A DNA stretch of 64,000 bases from G963422445 sp963422445 (GTDB lineage: Bacteria; Pseudomonadota; Alphaproteobacteria; Thalassobaculales; Thalassobaculaceae): NCBI GenBank assembly GCA_963422445.2, contig OY729512.2, positions 5,022,001-5,086,000 of the forward strand, written 5' to 3'. Shown in pieces: positions 54,169-63,235 of the stretch (its first letter is position 1; each line of letters begins with the position of its first letter). A model generated the notes under the pieces. That model ran no database searches. It saw nothing but the letters and a program-made list of their open reading frames with translations, and was not told the origin of the DNA. Both the position numbers and the translations under genes were made by a program.

Positions 54169-55793
54169 CAGAACAGAACCAGAAAAAGCTCGGCAAGACG
54201 CTCTGGGCCATCGCCGATCAACTCCGCGGGGCGATGAACGCGGACGACTTTCGCGACTATATGCTCGCGTTCCTGTTTCTTCGCTACCTTTCGGACAACT
54301 ACGAGCAGGCTACGAAGAAGGAACTCGGGCGCGACTACCCTGACCCCAACGCTATCGACAATGGGGGGCGGTCCTCCCTATCTGTCTGGTACGATCGGAA
54401 CCCCGGCGATGTGCCGGTGTTCGAGAAACAGATGCGGCTCAAAGCCCATTACGTTATCCGCCCCTGGCACCTCTGGGCGTCCATTACCCACATGGCCCGC
54501 ACTCAGGACATCGAGCTGCTCGACACGCTCCAGGCAGGCTTCAAATACATCGAGAACGAGTCATTCCAGAGCACGTTCTTGGGGCTGTTCTCGGAGATCA
54601 ATCTCGGCTCCGACAAGCTCGGAAAGACCTACGCGGACCGGAACGCGAAGCTCTGCACAATTATCACCAGGATAGCCGAGGGCCTCGCGGAATTCTCCAC
54701 GGACGGCGACACGCTAGGCGACGCCTACGAGTATCTGATCGGCCAGTTCGCCGCGGGCTCGGGGAAGAAGGCAGGTGAGTTCTACACGCCGCAGCGGATC
54801 TCGGACATCCTCTCCGCGATCGTCGCGCTCGACAGCCAGGAGCCGAAGACTGGCAAGCGGAAGCACCTCGCCAGCGTGATGGACTTCACCTGCGGATCGG
54901 GCTCGCTGCTGCTCAATGTGCGCAAGCGCATGGGGCCGCACGGCATCGGCAGGATCTACGGGCAGGAGAAGAACGTCACCACCTACAACCTCGCGCGGAT
55001 GAACATGCTGCTGCACGGGGTGAAGGACTCGGAGTTCGAGATCTATCATGGCGACACGCTGGCCAACGACTGGGACATGCTCCGCGAGACGAACCCGGCA
55101 AAGAAGCCCTATTTCGACGCCGTGATCGCCAACCCACCCTTCAGCTACCGCTGGACCCCGAACGAGGCGTTGGGCGAGGATGTACGCTTCAAGAACTACG
55201 GGCTGGCCCCGAAGTCGGCGGCTGACTTCGCGTTCCTGTTGCACGGGTTTCACTACCTCAAGGACGACGGTGCGATGGCGATCATCCTGCCGCACGGCGT
55301 GCTGTTCCGCGGTGGCGCGGAGGCGAAGATCCGCCGCAAGCTCCTTGACGACGGGCACATCGACACCGTCATCGGCCTGCCGGCGAACCTGTTCTACTCG
55401 ACCGGCATCCCGGTCTGCATTCTCGTCCTGAAGAAGTGCAAGAAGCCCGACGACGTCCTGTTCATCAACGCGTCCGAGCATTTCGAGAAGGGCAAGCGGC
55501 AAAACTACCTGTCCGACGAGCATATCGAGAACATCATCGACACCTACCAGCAGCGTCCGGAGAGCATCGAGCGGTATGCCAGACGCGTGGAGATGGACGA
55601 GATTGAGGCCAACGACTGCAACCTGAATATCTCCCGCTATGTCAGCACGGCCGAGCCGGAAGTCGAAATCGATCTGGCGGCCGCGCATGGAAGGTTGGTC
55701 GAGATCGAGAGGCAGATTCAGGAGTCAACGACGAAGCACAACGCGTTTCTGAAGGAACTTGGACTATCGCCATTGCCAGCGCCCGACAAGTAA
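54165..55793 (+). CDS. hsdM: Type I restriction DNA methyltransferase subunit HsdM
   Basis: The adenine-N6 methyltransferase subunit, 542 residues. It has the N-terminal helical domain (TLWAIADQLRGAMNADDFRD, LAFLFLRYLSDNYE), then AGEFYTPQRISDILSAIVAL, motif I in VMDFTCGSGSLLLNVRKRM, motif IV NPPF in VIANPPFSYRW, and ADFAFLLHGFHYLKDDGAMA and IILPHGVLFRGGAEA. It ends with a coiled region that contacts HsdS. Its ATG overlaps the stop of the ATPase gene (ATGA). Undamaged. It is the last gene of the operon, an order (R-S-ATPase-M) different from the common R-M-S. Confidence 0.94.
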   Translation: MTEQNQKKLGKTLWAIADQLRGAMNADDFRDYMLAFLFLRYLSDNYEQATKKELGRDYPDPNAIDNGGRSSLSVWYDRNPGDVPVFEKQMRLKAHYVIRPWHLWASITHMARTQDIELLDTLQAGFKYIENESFQSTFLGLFSEINLGSDKLGKTYADRNAKLCTIITRIAEGLAEFSTDGDTLGDAYEYLIGQFAAGSGKKAGEFYTPQRISDILSAIVALDSQEPKTGKRKHLASVMDFTCGSGSLLLNVRKRMGPHGIGRIYGQEKNVTTYNLARMNMLLHGVKDSEFEIYHGDTLANDWDMLRETNPAKKPYFDAVIANPPFSYRWTPNEALGEDVRFKNYGLAPKSAADFAFLLHGFHYLKDDGAMAIILPHGVLFRGGAEAKIRRKLLDDGHIDTVIGLPANLFYSTGIPVCILVLKKCKKPDDVLFINASEHFEKGKRQNYLSDEHIENIIDTYQQRPESIERYARRVEMDEIEANDCNLNISRYVSTAEPEVEIDLAAAHGRLVEIERQIQESTTKHNAFLKELGLSPLPAPDK

Positions 55794-55889
55794 TCGAAGC
55801 GATCCCTCCCACAACCATTGCGACGAGCCGGAAATCAAGGCCCTCCAAACACAACACCTGCTCAGTGGGATCTCCTAATAATCTATTTC

Positions 55890-56022
55890 CTGATTGCCCT
55901 CGAATCTAAGCGGTACTTAGTATAGAATATCGCCATGTAATTTGTTGATGGAGAAGGAGAATTACATGGCCCGCAACCCGGTGCAGTTCCAGAAAGGAAT
56001 CAGCCTCAACGAGTTCCTCTCG
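55890..56022 (-). mobile_element. IS1595 type a end remnant
   Basis: TGATTGCCCTCGAATCTAAG followed by an ATG at 55966 and MARNPVQFQKGISLNEFLS is the outer end and first codons of the element seen at 12206-13233 (here read rightwards). It breaks off at CCTCTCG and is joined to a recombinase fragment. Confidence 0.75.
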
Positions 56023-56210
56023 CACACTTCCGCGACAGGAGGTCCAGCGTCCGGTTCGCCATCGCCGGCGTCGTCCATATCGCGTAGTGGAGGTCGCGCA
56101 TGTGCTCGCGCCGCACGCTCCCGGTCGGCAGCTTCCCAAGCGTCGGCACGATGTGCTTCTCCGCCCATCGGCGGTAGCCGTCGGGCTGGCCCCGGCGCCG
56201 CATTCGGGCC
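56023..56210 (-). pseudogene. Third tyrosine recombinase, core-binding-domain fragment
   Basis: The leftward frame reads GYRRWAEKHIVPTLGKLPTG, SVRREHMRDLHYAIWTTPAM and ANRTLDLLS, which is the core-binding domain of a P4-type recombinase like the two genes to its right. The start and the whole catalytic domain are missing. It lies immediately after the stop of the second recombinase, so the original locus probably had three in a row. Confidence 0.7.
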
Positions 56211-56234
56211 GCCTCCCGCCGTCTCCGCCCTGCG

Positions 56235-57431
56235 CTACGGCGCCGGGGGCCGGTCGTTCGCAAAGATGTCGGCCGCAATGCTGTCCGACACCCGCACGGC
56301 CGAGTCGTGTACCGAGTCCTTCGCCAGATGGGCGTAGCGCGCGGTCGTCTCGACCTGCGCATGGCCGAGCAGGCGCCCGATCATCGGCAGCGATTCGCCG
56401 AGCGCCAGCGCGCGCGATGCAAACGAATGACGGCAGTCATGAATCCGCACGTCCTTCAGGCCGGCACGCCGGCACACCTCGTCCCAGGGGTCGTTGAGAT
56501 TGCGCATGGGCCTTCCCCTGACCTTGCCCGGAATGACAAACGGGTTGCCCTCGACCCGGGGAAGCGCCGCGAGCACCGCCGCCGCCTCCCGCGACAGCGC
56601 GATCGTCCGCGGGCCGATCTTGGTGTCCGGAAGCCGCAGCTCCCGCGCCTCCAGGTCCACCTCGTCCCACCGCAGGTTCAGGATCTCGCCCTTGCGGCAG
56701 CCGGTCAGCAGCAGCCGGATCGCCGCCGCCGCATGGACCGATACCCCTTTCCGCCTCCCGGCCCCGTCGAGCACCGCCCCCAGCCGGCGCAGCTCCGCAT
56801 CGGTCAGGAACCGTTCGCGCTTGCGCTCGCGGTTCTTCGCCACCAGCCGGCACGGATTGCAGGTCTCCGGGATCTGCCCCCGATCCCCGGCCGCGTTGTA
56901 GATCCGTGACAGCGTGTCCACCACCTGGTTCGCCATCACCGGCGTCGCGCGCAGGCGATGGTGGATCTCCGTCACCCGGGCGTGCTCCACCGCGAGCGCC
57001 GGCATCTTCCCCAGCGCCGGCAGGATGTGCTTGTCCACCATCAGCCGGTACGTCGATTCCGTCTTCGGCTTGCAGCGCACCGCGACGTGCTCTTCGAGCC
57101 AGCGCCGGGCAAGCTCCGCCACCGTCGGCCCCTCCACCGGGCGCGCTGCCAGCGGCTCCGCCGCCGGGTCCTCGCCCGCCTTGATGCGCGCCACGATCAG
57201 CGCCGCCCGGCGCCGCGCCTCCTCCGCCGTGACCACCCCGTGGCGGCCCACCGTCACCCGCTTCGCGGCTTCGCCCCCGGCCCGGGTCTGCACCACGTAG
57301 ACCTTGCTTCCCGAGGGATAGACCCGCACCCCGAAGCCCGACAGCTCCGAGTCCCAGAACACCGTGTCCTTCTCGACCTTCAGCGCCTCCACCGTGCGCC
57401 GCGAAATCGTCCTCGTCTTCAACACCGCCAT
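56235..57431 (-). CDS. P4-type tyrosine recombinase (second of the tandem set)
   Basis: A 398-residue integrase. The N-terminal DUF4102 arm-binding domain starts MAVLKTRTISRRTVEALKV and has WDSELSGFGVRVYPSGSKVY. The core-binding domain includes STYRLMVDKHILPALGKM. The catalytic residues are R in LLLTGCRKGEILNLRWDEVD, H-x-x-R in IHDCRHSFASRALALGE, and H plus Tyr in GHAQVETTARYAHLAKD. The ATG at 57431 has GGAGC before it; the longer frame overlaps the neighbour. It lies 31 bases downstream of the first recombinase. Decayed copies of both genes lie at 33.9-34.6 kb in the same order. Confidence 0.9.
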   Translation of the reverse strand: MAVLKTRTISRRTVEALKVEKDTVFWDSELSGFGVRVYPSGSKVYVVQTRAGGEAAKRVTVGRHGVVTAEEARRRAALIVARIKAGEDPAAEPLAARPVEGPTVAELARRWLEEHVAVRCKPKTESTYRLMVDKHILPALGKMPALAVEHARVTEIHHRLRATPVMANQVVDTLSRIYNAAGDRGQIPETCNPCRLVAKNRERKRERFLTDAELRRLGAVLDGAGRRKGVSVHAAAAIRLLLTGCRKGEILNLRWDEVDLEARELRLPDTKIGPRTIALSREAAAVLAALPRVEGNPFVIPGKVRGRPMRNLNDPWDEVCRRAGLKDVRIHDCRHSFASRALALGESLPMIGRLLGHAQVETTARYAHLAKDSVHDSAVRVSDSIAADIFANDRPPAP

Positions 57432-57462
57432 CGCTTGCTCCGCTTCCCGTGCGGCCGCGCGC

Positions 57463-58632
57463 TCACGCCGCCTTCGTCCCACCCAGCAGGTCGGCGCCGA
57501 TGCTGCCGCCCACCTTCGCCATCGACGCCTTCTCCGTGTCGCGCTCCAGATGGGCGTAGCGCGCCGCGGTCGTCACCTTGCGGTGGCCCAGCAGCCGGCC
57601 GATCGCCGGCAACCCCTCGCCGAGCGCCAGCGCCCGCGAGGCGAAGCTGTGGCGGCAGTCATGAAGCCGCACGTCCTTCAGGCCGGCCCGCGCGCGCAGG
57701 CGCAGCCAGATCGCGTCCAGGTTCTTGATGTGGTCTCCCTCCTTCTGCCCGGTAATCACCCAGGGGTTGCCCTCAATGCGCGGGATGCGTTCGACCGCCG
57801 GGGTCAGCGGCACCCGCCGCGGACCCGTTTTCGCCTCGCTCAGCCGAAGCTCCCTTGCCGTGCGGTCGATGTCGTCCCACCTGAGCGTCACGATCTCGTT
57901 CCTGCGACAGCCGGTCAGAAGCAGCAGCCGAATCGCGGGCACCGCCGAGGGGAACACCGATCCGTCCGCCTCCGCCTCGGCCAGCACCCGCCCCAGGCGC
58001 CGGTATTCCTCGCGCGTCAGAAACCGCTCGCGCCGATGCTCCTTGTATCTGCGAACCGAGCGGCACGGGTTGCGCCGCGGCGGCGTCATGCCCCAGCCCT
58101 CCGCCAGTTTGAACATCCTGGCCAGAACGCCCACCGTCTGGTTGGCCTGGTACGGCTTGTCCCGCATCTTGTAGTGCAGCGCCGACACGTGGGAGCGGTC
58201 CACCGCCGAGAGCGCGAGATGGCCGAGTTCCGGAACGATGTAGTGCCTGACGACCCGTCCGAAGGTCTCGACTGTCCCGGGACGACAGTTCACCTCCACA
58301 TGCGCCGTCATGTAGCGCTCGGCGAGATCCGCCACCGTGGGCTCCCGCGCGGGCGGCGCCGGCGCCGGGTCGAGGCCGCGCTTGATGCGGTCGATCATGA
58401 CCACGGCCTTCCGACGCGCGCCCCGGACGTCGATGTCTCCGTGCCGCCCGACCACGGCGCGCCGCGAACCTTTGGGTCCGCGCGCCTGGACGATGTAGAC
58501 CTTGCGGCCCGTGCGGTACACGCGCACTCCGAAGCCGGGCAGGTCGCGGTCCCAGAACATCGCGTCGCGCGCCTCGCTCGACAGCGCGTCCACGCTGCGC
58601 ATGGTGAGCTTGACGGCAACTCTGGCAGGCAT
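57463..58632 (-). CDS. P4-type tyrosine recombinase (first of the tandem set)
   Basis: A 389-residue integrase. The N-terminus is MPARVAVKLTMRSVDALSSE, with WDRDLPGFGVRVYRTGRKVY (arm-binding). Core-binding: VNCRPGTVETFGRVVRHYIV. Catalytic: R in LLLTGCRRNEIVTLRWDDID, H-x-x-R in LHDCRHSFASRALALGEGLP, and H plus Tyr in GHRKVTTAARYAHLERD. The ATG at 58632 is preceded by GAGGAGAG; the frame upstream to 58839 has no family character. It is oriented inward from the ATPase junction at 58928, about 300 bases away, as expected for an element's integrase near its attachment site. Confidence 0.9.
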   Translation of the reverse strand: MPARVAVKLTMRSVDALSSEARDAMFWDRDLPGFGVRVYRTGRKVYIVQARGPKGSRRAVVGRHGDIDVRGARRKAVVMIDRIKRGLDPAPAPPAREPTVADLAERYMTAHVEVNCRPGTVETFGRVVRHYIVPELGHLALSAVDRSHVSALHYKMRDKPYQANQTVGVLARMFKLAEGWGMTPPRRNPCRSVRRYKEHRRERFLTREEYRRLGRVLAEAEADGSVFPSAVPAIRLLLLTGCRRNEIVTLRWDDIDRTARELRLSEAKTGPRRVPLTPAVERIPRIEGNPWVITGQKEGDHIKNLDAIWLRLRARAGLKDVRLHDCRHSFASRALALGEGLPAIGRLLGHRKVTTAARYAHLERDTEKASMAKVGGSIGADLLGGTKAA

Positions 58633-58927
58633 GTCGCTCTCCTCGGATGGGCCGGCCCAATCCCCATGGGCGGCGTCGCCGCCATCACCGCGTGACCGAA
58701 CGCTTCCCCTCCTGCGCTGGACGGGCCTAAAATATGCGGAAGCAAATCGCAACCGACTGAACCCGTTCGGATGTCCATGAAAGCGCACCCTCGCCGCAGA
58801 TGCAAGCACCTTGGCAAGGAAGAAGAATGGAAATACCACAACAAAAACCGCTACATACGATACATCCGTCCGCTCGTGCGCCCCATCCCCCGGATGCCGC
58901 AGAGCTGACCCATTTTACATTATCTAA

Positions 58928-59434
58928 GTCACAGCTAGAAAATATGCAGATGTTCTCGAGACCCTGTTTCTCGTAGCTACCTCGCGCCCATGGTATACGA
59001 ACGCTCTGAAACGCCTCGTGAAGCCCTCCAAATTGCATTTCCTGGACGCCGGATTGCTCGCTGCCCTGAAAGATCTGTTACCGGATCATCTGCGCCGGGA
59101 CCGGACACGTTTCGGGCCGCTGCTGGAAAGCGTCGTTTTCAGTGAACTCCTCAAACTCGCGAGTTAGGCCGAGAATCGTTACGTGTTCTCGCGTTTCCGC
59201 GACAAAGACCGCAATGAGGTCGATGTCGTCATCGAAGATCGACATGGCCCGATTATCGGGGTTGACGTGAAGGCGTCGACGACCGTTTTCAATGGAGATT
59301 TCTGTGGCCTGCGACGCCTTACCTCCGCCTGCGGCGACCGCCTCGTGTCGGGCCTGACTCTGTACGACCACGATCGGGTTGTCTCGTTCGGCAACCGGAT
59401 GGCCGCTGTCCCGTTCTCTTCACTGTGGTCCTGA
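58928..59434 (+). pseudogene. AAA_14/DUF4143 ATPase, C-terminal part
   Basis: Starting inside GTCACAGCT, the frame reads TARKYADVLETLFLVATSRP, WYTNALKRLVKPSKLHFLDA, GLLAALKDLLPDHL, then DRTRFGPLLESVVFSELLKL, ending ASx with a TAG at 59165-59167. It then continues AENRYVFSRFRDKDRNEVDV, HGPIIGVDVKASTTVFNGDF and VPFSSLWS to 59434. This is the DUF4143 domain, whose PD-(D/E)xK-like block is EVDVV...GVDVKAS. It begins exactly where the N-terminal part at 34573-35285 stops, on the opposite strand 24 kb away. Confidence 0.85.
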
Positions 59435-59452
59435 CGGCGGCTCCGCCGCCGT
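59434..59452 (+). terminator. GC-rich hairpin after the ATPase C-terminal part
   Basis: ACGGCGG pairs with CCGCCGT around CTCCG, directly behind the TGA at 59432-59434. No clear T-run. Confidence 0.35.
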
Positions 59453-59875
59453 CCACCATCCGGGCGATTTTTGACCGACCGCTTCCCTGTCGCTACCGGC
59501 CGGTTCACATTCACGCCGCCATGCAGAACCCTGATCTTGTGCGGGCCAGACCGGGCAGACAACTTTTCGACACCGGGACCCACGGCACCCCGGTCTCCGC
59601 CAATGCCTCCTTTACACTTCGTGGGCCGGAACAAGTCATGAACCATACGGGCATTCGCGATCCGGATACGACCTCATCACACCCGGTCGAAGTCCGACAT
59701 TTCGGAATGTCGCCAACAACCGCAATGCTCCCCGTCATTGGCACCGCGAAACGGGTGCCATACCGTTGTCGAATTCGGTCATCGACCGGCTGATTGCATC
59801 AGCCGGCGACAAACTGACATAATAACCGCGTTCGCGCCGCGCAGTTGGTCAACCGGGGTCGGCGTCCGGCAATGC
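59453..59875. other. Upstream region of the dioxygenase gene, no gene recognised
   Basis: About 420 bases. It should hold the promoter of the next operon. No family-like frame and no clear promoter pair were seen. Confidence 0.4.
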
Positions 59876-59886
59876 GGAGGTTCACG

Positions 59887-60747
59887 ATGGGGTATGGAGG
59901 ACTTGAGGTCGAACCGGCATCGAGCACGATCGGCGCCATTGTTCACGGTGTCGACCTCGCCACTCTCAACGATGAGACCTTCACTGACATCAAACGGGTG
60001 TGGCTCGACTATTGCGTCATATTTCTTCGGAACCAGAACATCACGCCGGACCAGCAGATTGCCTTTGCCCGCCGCTTCGGCGACATCCATCATCATCCAT
60101 ATATGCGCGGTCTCGACGACTATCCGGATATTCTCGAAGTCGTGAAGGAACCGGGTGACAGTTATACGTTCGGCGCGGTCTGGCACACCGACCAGATGTT
60201 CAATCCGCGACCCGCCATGGCGACCATGCTCTACTCCAAGGAAATTCCAAGCCGCGGCGGCGACACCATGTTCTCGAACCAGTATCACGCATTTGAAACT
60301 CTGTCCGAACCTATGCGCGACATGCTGACCGGAATACGGACGCACAATGTCGGCAACGGATTCCGCCGCGGCATGGGCGGCCAGTCGAACCGCAGCGATC
60401 GTTATGCCAGGAATCCGGCGATGCAGGCGAAACTCCGAGATCCCGGCAATGTTCCAACCGAAGCCTTGCACCCCCTTATCCGCACACATCCGGAAACCGG
60501 GCGCAAATTGCTCTATATCGGAAGCCATACGCAGACCCTTGACGGTTTTGCGGAGTCCGAAGCCGATGTCCTGATCGAATTTCTCCGCAATCACTCGGCA
60601 CGGCCGGAGTTCACCTGCCGGTTCCGCTGGGAGGTTGGCTCGCTGGCACTGTGGGACAATCGTTGCGTCCAGCATCGGGCCCTTGCCGATTACGACGAAC
60701 GCCGGCGCATGCACCGGATCACCATAGCCGGCGATACGCCGTACTGA
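59887..60747 (+). CDS. TauD/TfdA-family 2-oxoglutarate-dependent dioxygenase
   Basis: A 286-residue non-haem Fe(II) dioxygenase. The N-terminal part has EPASSTIGAIVHGVDLATLN and VIFLRNQNITPDQQIAFARR. The iron ligands are His and Asp in WHTDQMFNPRPAMATML and the distal His in WDNRCVQHRALADYD, followed by the oxoglutarate Arg region ERRRMHRITIAGD. The ATG at 59887 follows GGAGGTTCACG; the longer frame to 59845 is not family-like. The next gene starts 5 bases downstream, so an operon with a flavin oxidoreductase is likely. Substrate unknown; taurine, aryloxy acids or alkyl sulfates are typical of relatives. Confidence 0.9.
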   Translation: MGYGGLEVEPASSTIGAIVHGVDLATLNDETFTDIKRVWLDYCVIFLRNQNITPDQQIAFARRFGDIHHHPYMRGLDDYPDILEVVKEPGDSYTFGAVWHTDQMFNPRPAMATMLYSKEIPSRGGDTMFSNQYHAFETLSEPMRDMLTGIRTHNVGNGFRRGMGGQSNRSDRYARNPAMQAKLRDPGNVPTEALHPLIRTHPETGRKLLYIGSHTQTLDGFAESEADVLIEFLRNHSARPEFTCRFRWEVGSLALWDNRCVQHRALADYDERRRMHRITIAGDTPY

Positions 60748-60849
60748 CCGTCATGCAGTTCGGACTCCATCTTGGAATTCGCGGCCCGGCGGCACAGCCT
60801 GACAGTCTGATAACGATCGCAGTCGAAGCCAAGGCGCTCGGTTTTCAAC

Positions 60850-62304
60850 CAGCAATTCTCCTTTTGGAGTTATCGGGGGTTTTCAAAGGCTTGGAGATGT
60901 GATTCAAGCTGTTGTATGAAGCGTCTTGAACGATATATAGAAGTGGTGGGGAAGCGGTGCGCGGCGTTGCCCGACAAGCGCTCGGGAAGCAACAGGCGCT
61001 ATACCATGAGAGACATCGGGCTTGCGGCGTTTTCGGTGTTTTTCGTGCAGAGCCCGTCGTTTCTGGCGCATCAGCGCCTGCTGTCGGCGCAGCGCGGCGC
61101 TTCGAACGCCGGGACGCTGTTCGGCATGGAGCGGGTTCCGTGCGACAGCCATATCCGGCGGATGCTGGATGGGGCGCCGACGGATCATTTCGACGCGGTG
61201 TTTCCGGCGCTTGTCGATGACCTGGATGGCGCCGGCGCCTTGTCGGGTCTGCGCTGCCTGGACGATCGGGTGTTGATCGCGCTGGACGGCTCGGAGCATT
61301 TCCGTTCCGGCACGATCCACTGCGCGCACTGCTCGACGCGCCGGCGGGGCGAGGAGGTGGAGTATTTCCACAGCTTTGTCGGCGCCGCTCTGGTGGCGCC
61401 GGGGCAGCGCCGCGCCTTGCCTCTGGCGCCGGAGTTCGTGCGCCCGCAAGACGGCTCGGCGAAGCAGGACTGCGAGAGCCGCGCAGCGCAGCGCTGGCTG
61501 GCCCGCCTGGGGCCTTGTGTGGCCGGGCTGAGACCGGTCTATCTGGGCGACGATCTCTATTCCCGCCAGCCGATCTGCGAGGCGGTGCGCGCCGCGGGCG
61601 GGAGCTTCATCTTCGTGTGCAAGCCGTCCAGCCACAAGACGTTGAGCGAATACACTCATGGCGTCGTGCTGGACGAGGTGTGCCAGACCGTGGGCAGGGG
61701 CGCGGCCAGGCGCCGCCAGCGCTATCGCTGGATGAATGGCGTGCCGCTGCGCGACGGCGCCGACGCGCTCGCCGTCAACTGGCTGGAGGTCGAGATCGCC
61801 AAGCCCGACGGCAAGGTGACCTACCGCAACAGCTTCGTCACCGACCTTGCCGTCACGCGAGACACCGCCGCCGCCATCGCCGCCTGCGGGCGTGCCCGCT
61901 GGAAGATCGAGAACGAGACCTTCAACGTCCTGAAGACCAACGGCTACAACCTCGAACACAATTTCGGGCATGGCAGCCAGACACTGGCCAGCATCCTGGT
62001 CGTGCTCAATCTGCTGGCCTTCGCCCTGCACACGGCCTGCGACCTGATCGAAGCATCCTGGCGGCGGGCGCGGCACGCACTCGGAGCCCGAAGGCGCCTG
62101 TTCGAGCACATCCGCACGATCACCGCCTACCATGTCTTCGCGTCATGGGCGGTCCTCATGAAAACCGTCATCACGGGCCTCCCCCCTCCCGCAAACGCCT
62201 GATCCCCGGCCCCCGCGCCAAGCCCATCCCTCCAACCGCAGAACCGCCAAAAACCAACACGAAAGGCCGCAATGCAACGAAAAACGCCATAAGGAGAATT
62301 GCTG
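60850..62304 (+). mobile_element. ISNCY-like element
   Basis: A 1455-bp element with inverted ends CAGCAATTCTCCTTTTGGAG and (inward from the right) CAGCAATTCTCCTTATGGCG. The perfect 9-base target duplication GTTTTCAAC lies at 60841-60849 and 62305-62313. Confidence 0.9.
60916..62202 (+). CDS. ISNCY-like DDE transposase
   Basis: A 428-residue DDE transposase. The N-terminus has NRRYTMRDIGLAAFSVFFVQ and RVPCDSHIRRMLDGAP. Catalytic blocks are VLIALDGSEHFRSGTIHCAH (first Asp), LRPVYLGDDLYSRQPICEAV (second Asp) and ARWKIENETFNVLKTNGYNL (Glu). The final part is a hydrophobic helix, LASILVVLNLLAFALHTAC. The frame is intact between good ends, so the element is probably still mobile. The family label is from pattern memory and less sure than the DDE nature. 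Confidence 0.8.
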   Translation: MKRLERYIEVVGKRCAALPDKRSGSNRRYTMRDIGLAAFSVFFVQSPSFLAHQRLLSAQRGASNAGTLFGMERVPCDSHIRRMLDGAPTDHFDAVFPALVDDLDGAGALSGLRCLDDRVLIALDGSEHFRSGTIHCAHCSTRRRGEEVEYFHSFVGAALVAPGQRRALPLAPEFVRPQDGSAKQDCESRAAQRWLARLGPCVAGLRPVYLGDDLYSRQPICEAVRAAGGSFIFVCKPSSHKTLSEYTHGVVLDEVCQTVGRGAARRRQRYRWMNGVPLRDGADALAVNWLEVEIAKPDGKVTYRNSFVTDLAVTRDTAAAIAACGRARWKIENETFNVLKTNGYNLEHNFGHGSQTLASILVVLNLLAFALHTACDLIEASWRRARHALGARRRLFEHIRTITAYHVFASWAVLMKTVITGLPPPANA

Positions 62305-63235
62305 GTTTTCAACATCTCGGTTTCAGTGACCATGTCGTGATCGCCAACAAGGTCAACTCGCCTTATCCCTATACGAGCAGTGGCCGCTGGTTCGCCGACG
62401 ACAGCGGAGAATGCCTCGAGCAGCTCACGACGATGAGTTTCGTTGCCGCCGCAACCAGCCGAATCCGCTTGTTGACCTCGGTCATGGTTCTGCCGCACCG
62501 TCCCCCTCTGCTTGCGGCGAAAATGCTGAACACCGTCGATATCCTGTCGAAAGGACGTCTGACCGTCGGCGTCGGTGTTGGCTGGATGCAGGAAGAAATC
62601 GACTTGCTTGGAGGCCCGGACTTCCCGCGACGGGGCCAAGCGGCGAATGAGTATATAGAAGCCTTCCGTGCCTTGTGGACCGAAGACTCACCGCGATACG
62701 ACGGTGACCATATCCGTTTCACCGGACTGAAGTTCACGCCCAAGCCGGTTCAGGCACTACATCCGCCGATCTGGGTCGGTGGAGAATCGCTGGCCGCGAG
62801 GCAACGGGCCGGCCGACTCGGTAACGGCTGGTATCCTGTCGGCAACAATCCGGCGGCGCCGTTTGAAACGCCGCGAGCCTATGCTGCCGGGCTTCAGACG
62901 GTTCGTGCCGCGGCCGAAGCGGCTGGCCGCGACCCCGCCGCCCTCGCGACGGCGCTGTACGTCATCTGGTACCGCCTTGGAGAGACGGAATACCGCGCCG
63001 ATGGCGAACGCCGAAACTTTACCGGGCCGGCCAGCGCCATCCTTGATGACATTGCCCGCTACCGCGACATCGGCCTGCAAAACCTGGTCATTGGCGGCGA
63101 GAGCAATGACCTCGCCCATTGCCTTGACCACATGCGCGAATTCGAAGCCGAGATCATGCGGCCAGCCGCGATGTCACAACGACGGCGGCCCGACTCGTAA
63201 CAACCAGCAACACAATGCGGACGCCGAAGTCGCGT

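Larger units (their letters stand above)
60753..63200 (+). pseudogene. LLM-class flavin-dependent oxidoreductase interrupted by an IS
   Basis: The 5' exon-like part is MQFGLHLGIRGPAAQPDSLI to KALGFQ (60753-60849). The gene resumes at 62314 as HLGFSDHVVIANKVNSPYPY and runs to 63200, with SRIRLLTSVMVLPHRPPLLA, LSKGRLTVGVGVGWMQEEID and PPIWVGGESLAARQRAGRLG. These are the luciferase-like/F420-dependent TIM-barrel motifs. Cutting out the IS and one copy of GTTTTCAAC rejoins the frame exactly, giving about 330 residues. It follows the dioxygenase by 5 bases and probably shared its pathway. The insertion must be recent, because both parts are otherwise clean. Confidence 0.88.

Noticed and set aside
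60904..62133. A 409-codon minus-strand frame opposite the ISNCY-like transposase.
   Set aside because: Antisense shadow; the plus frame has DDE motifs and a matching element structure.
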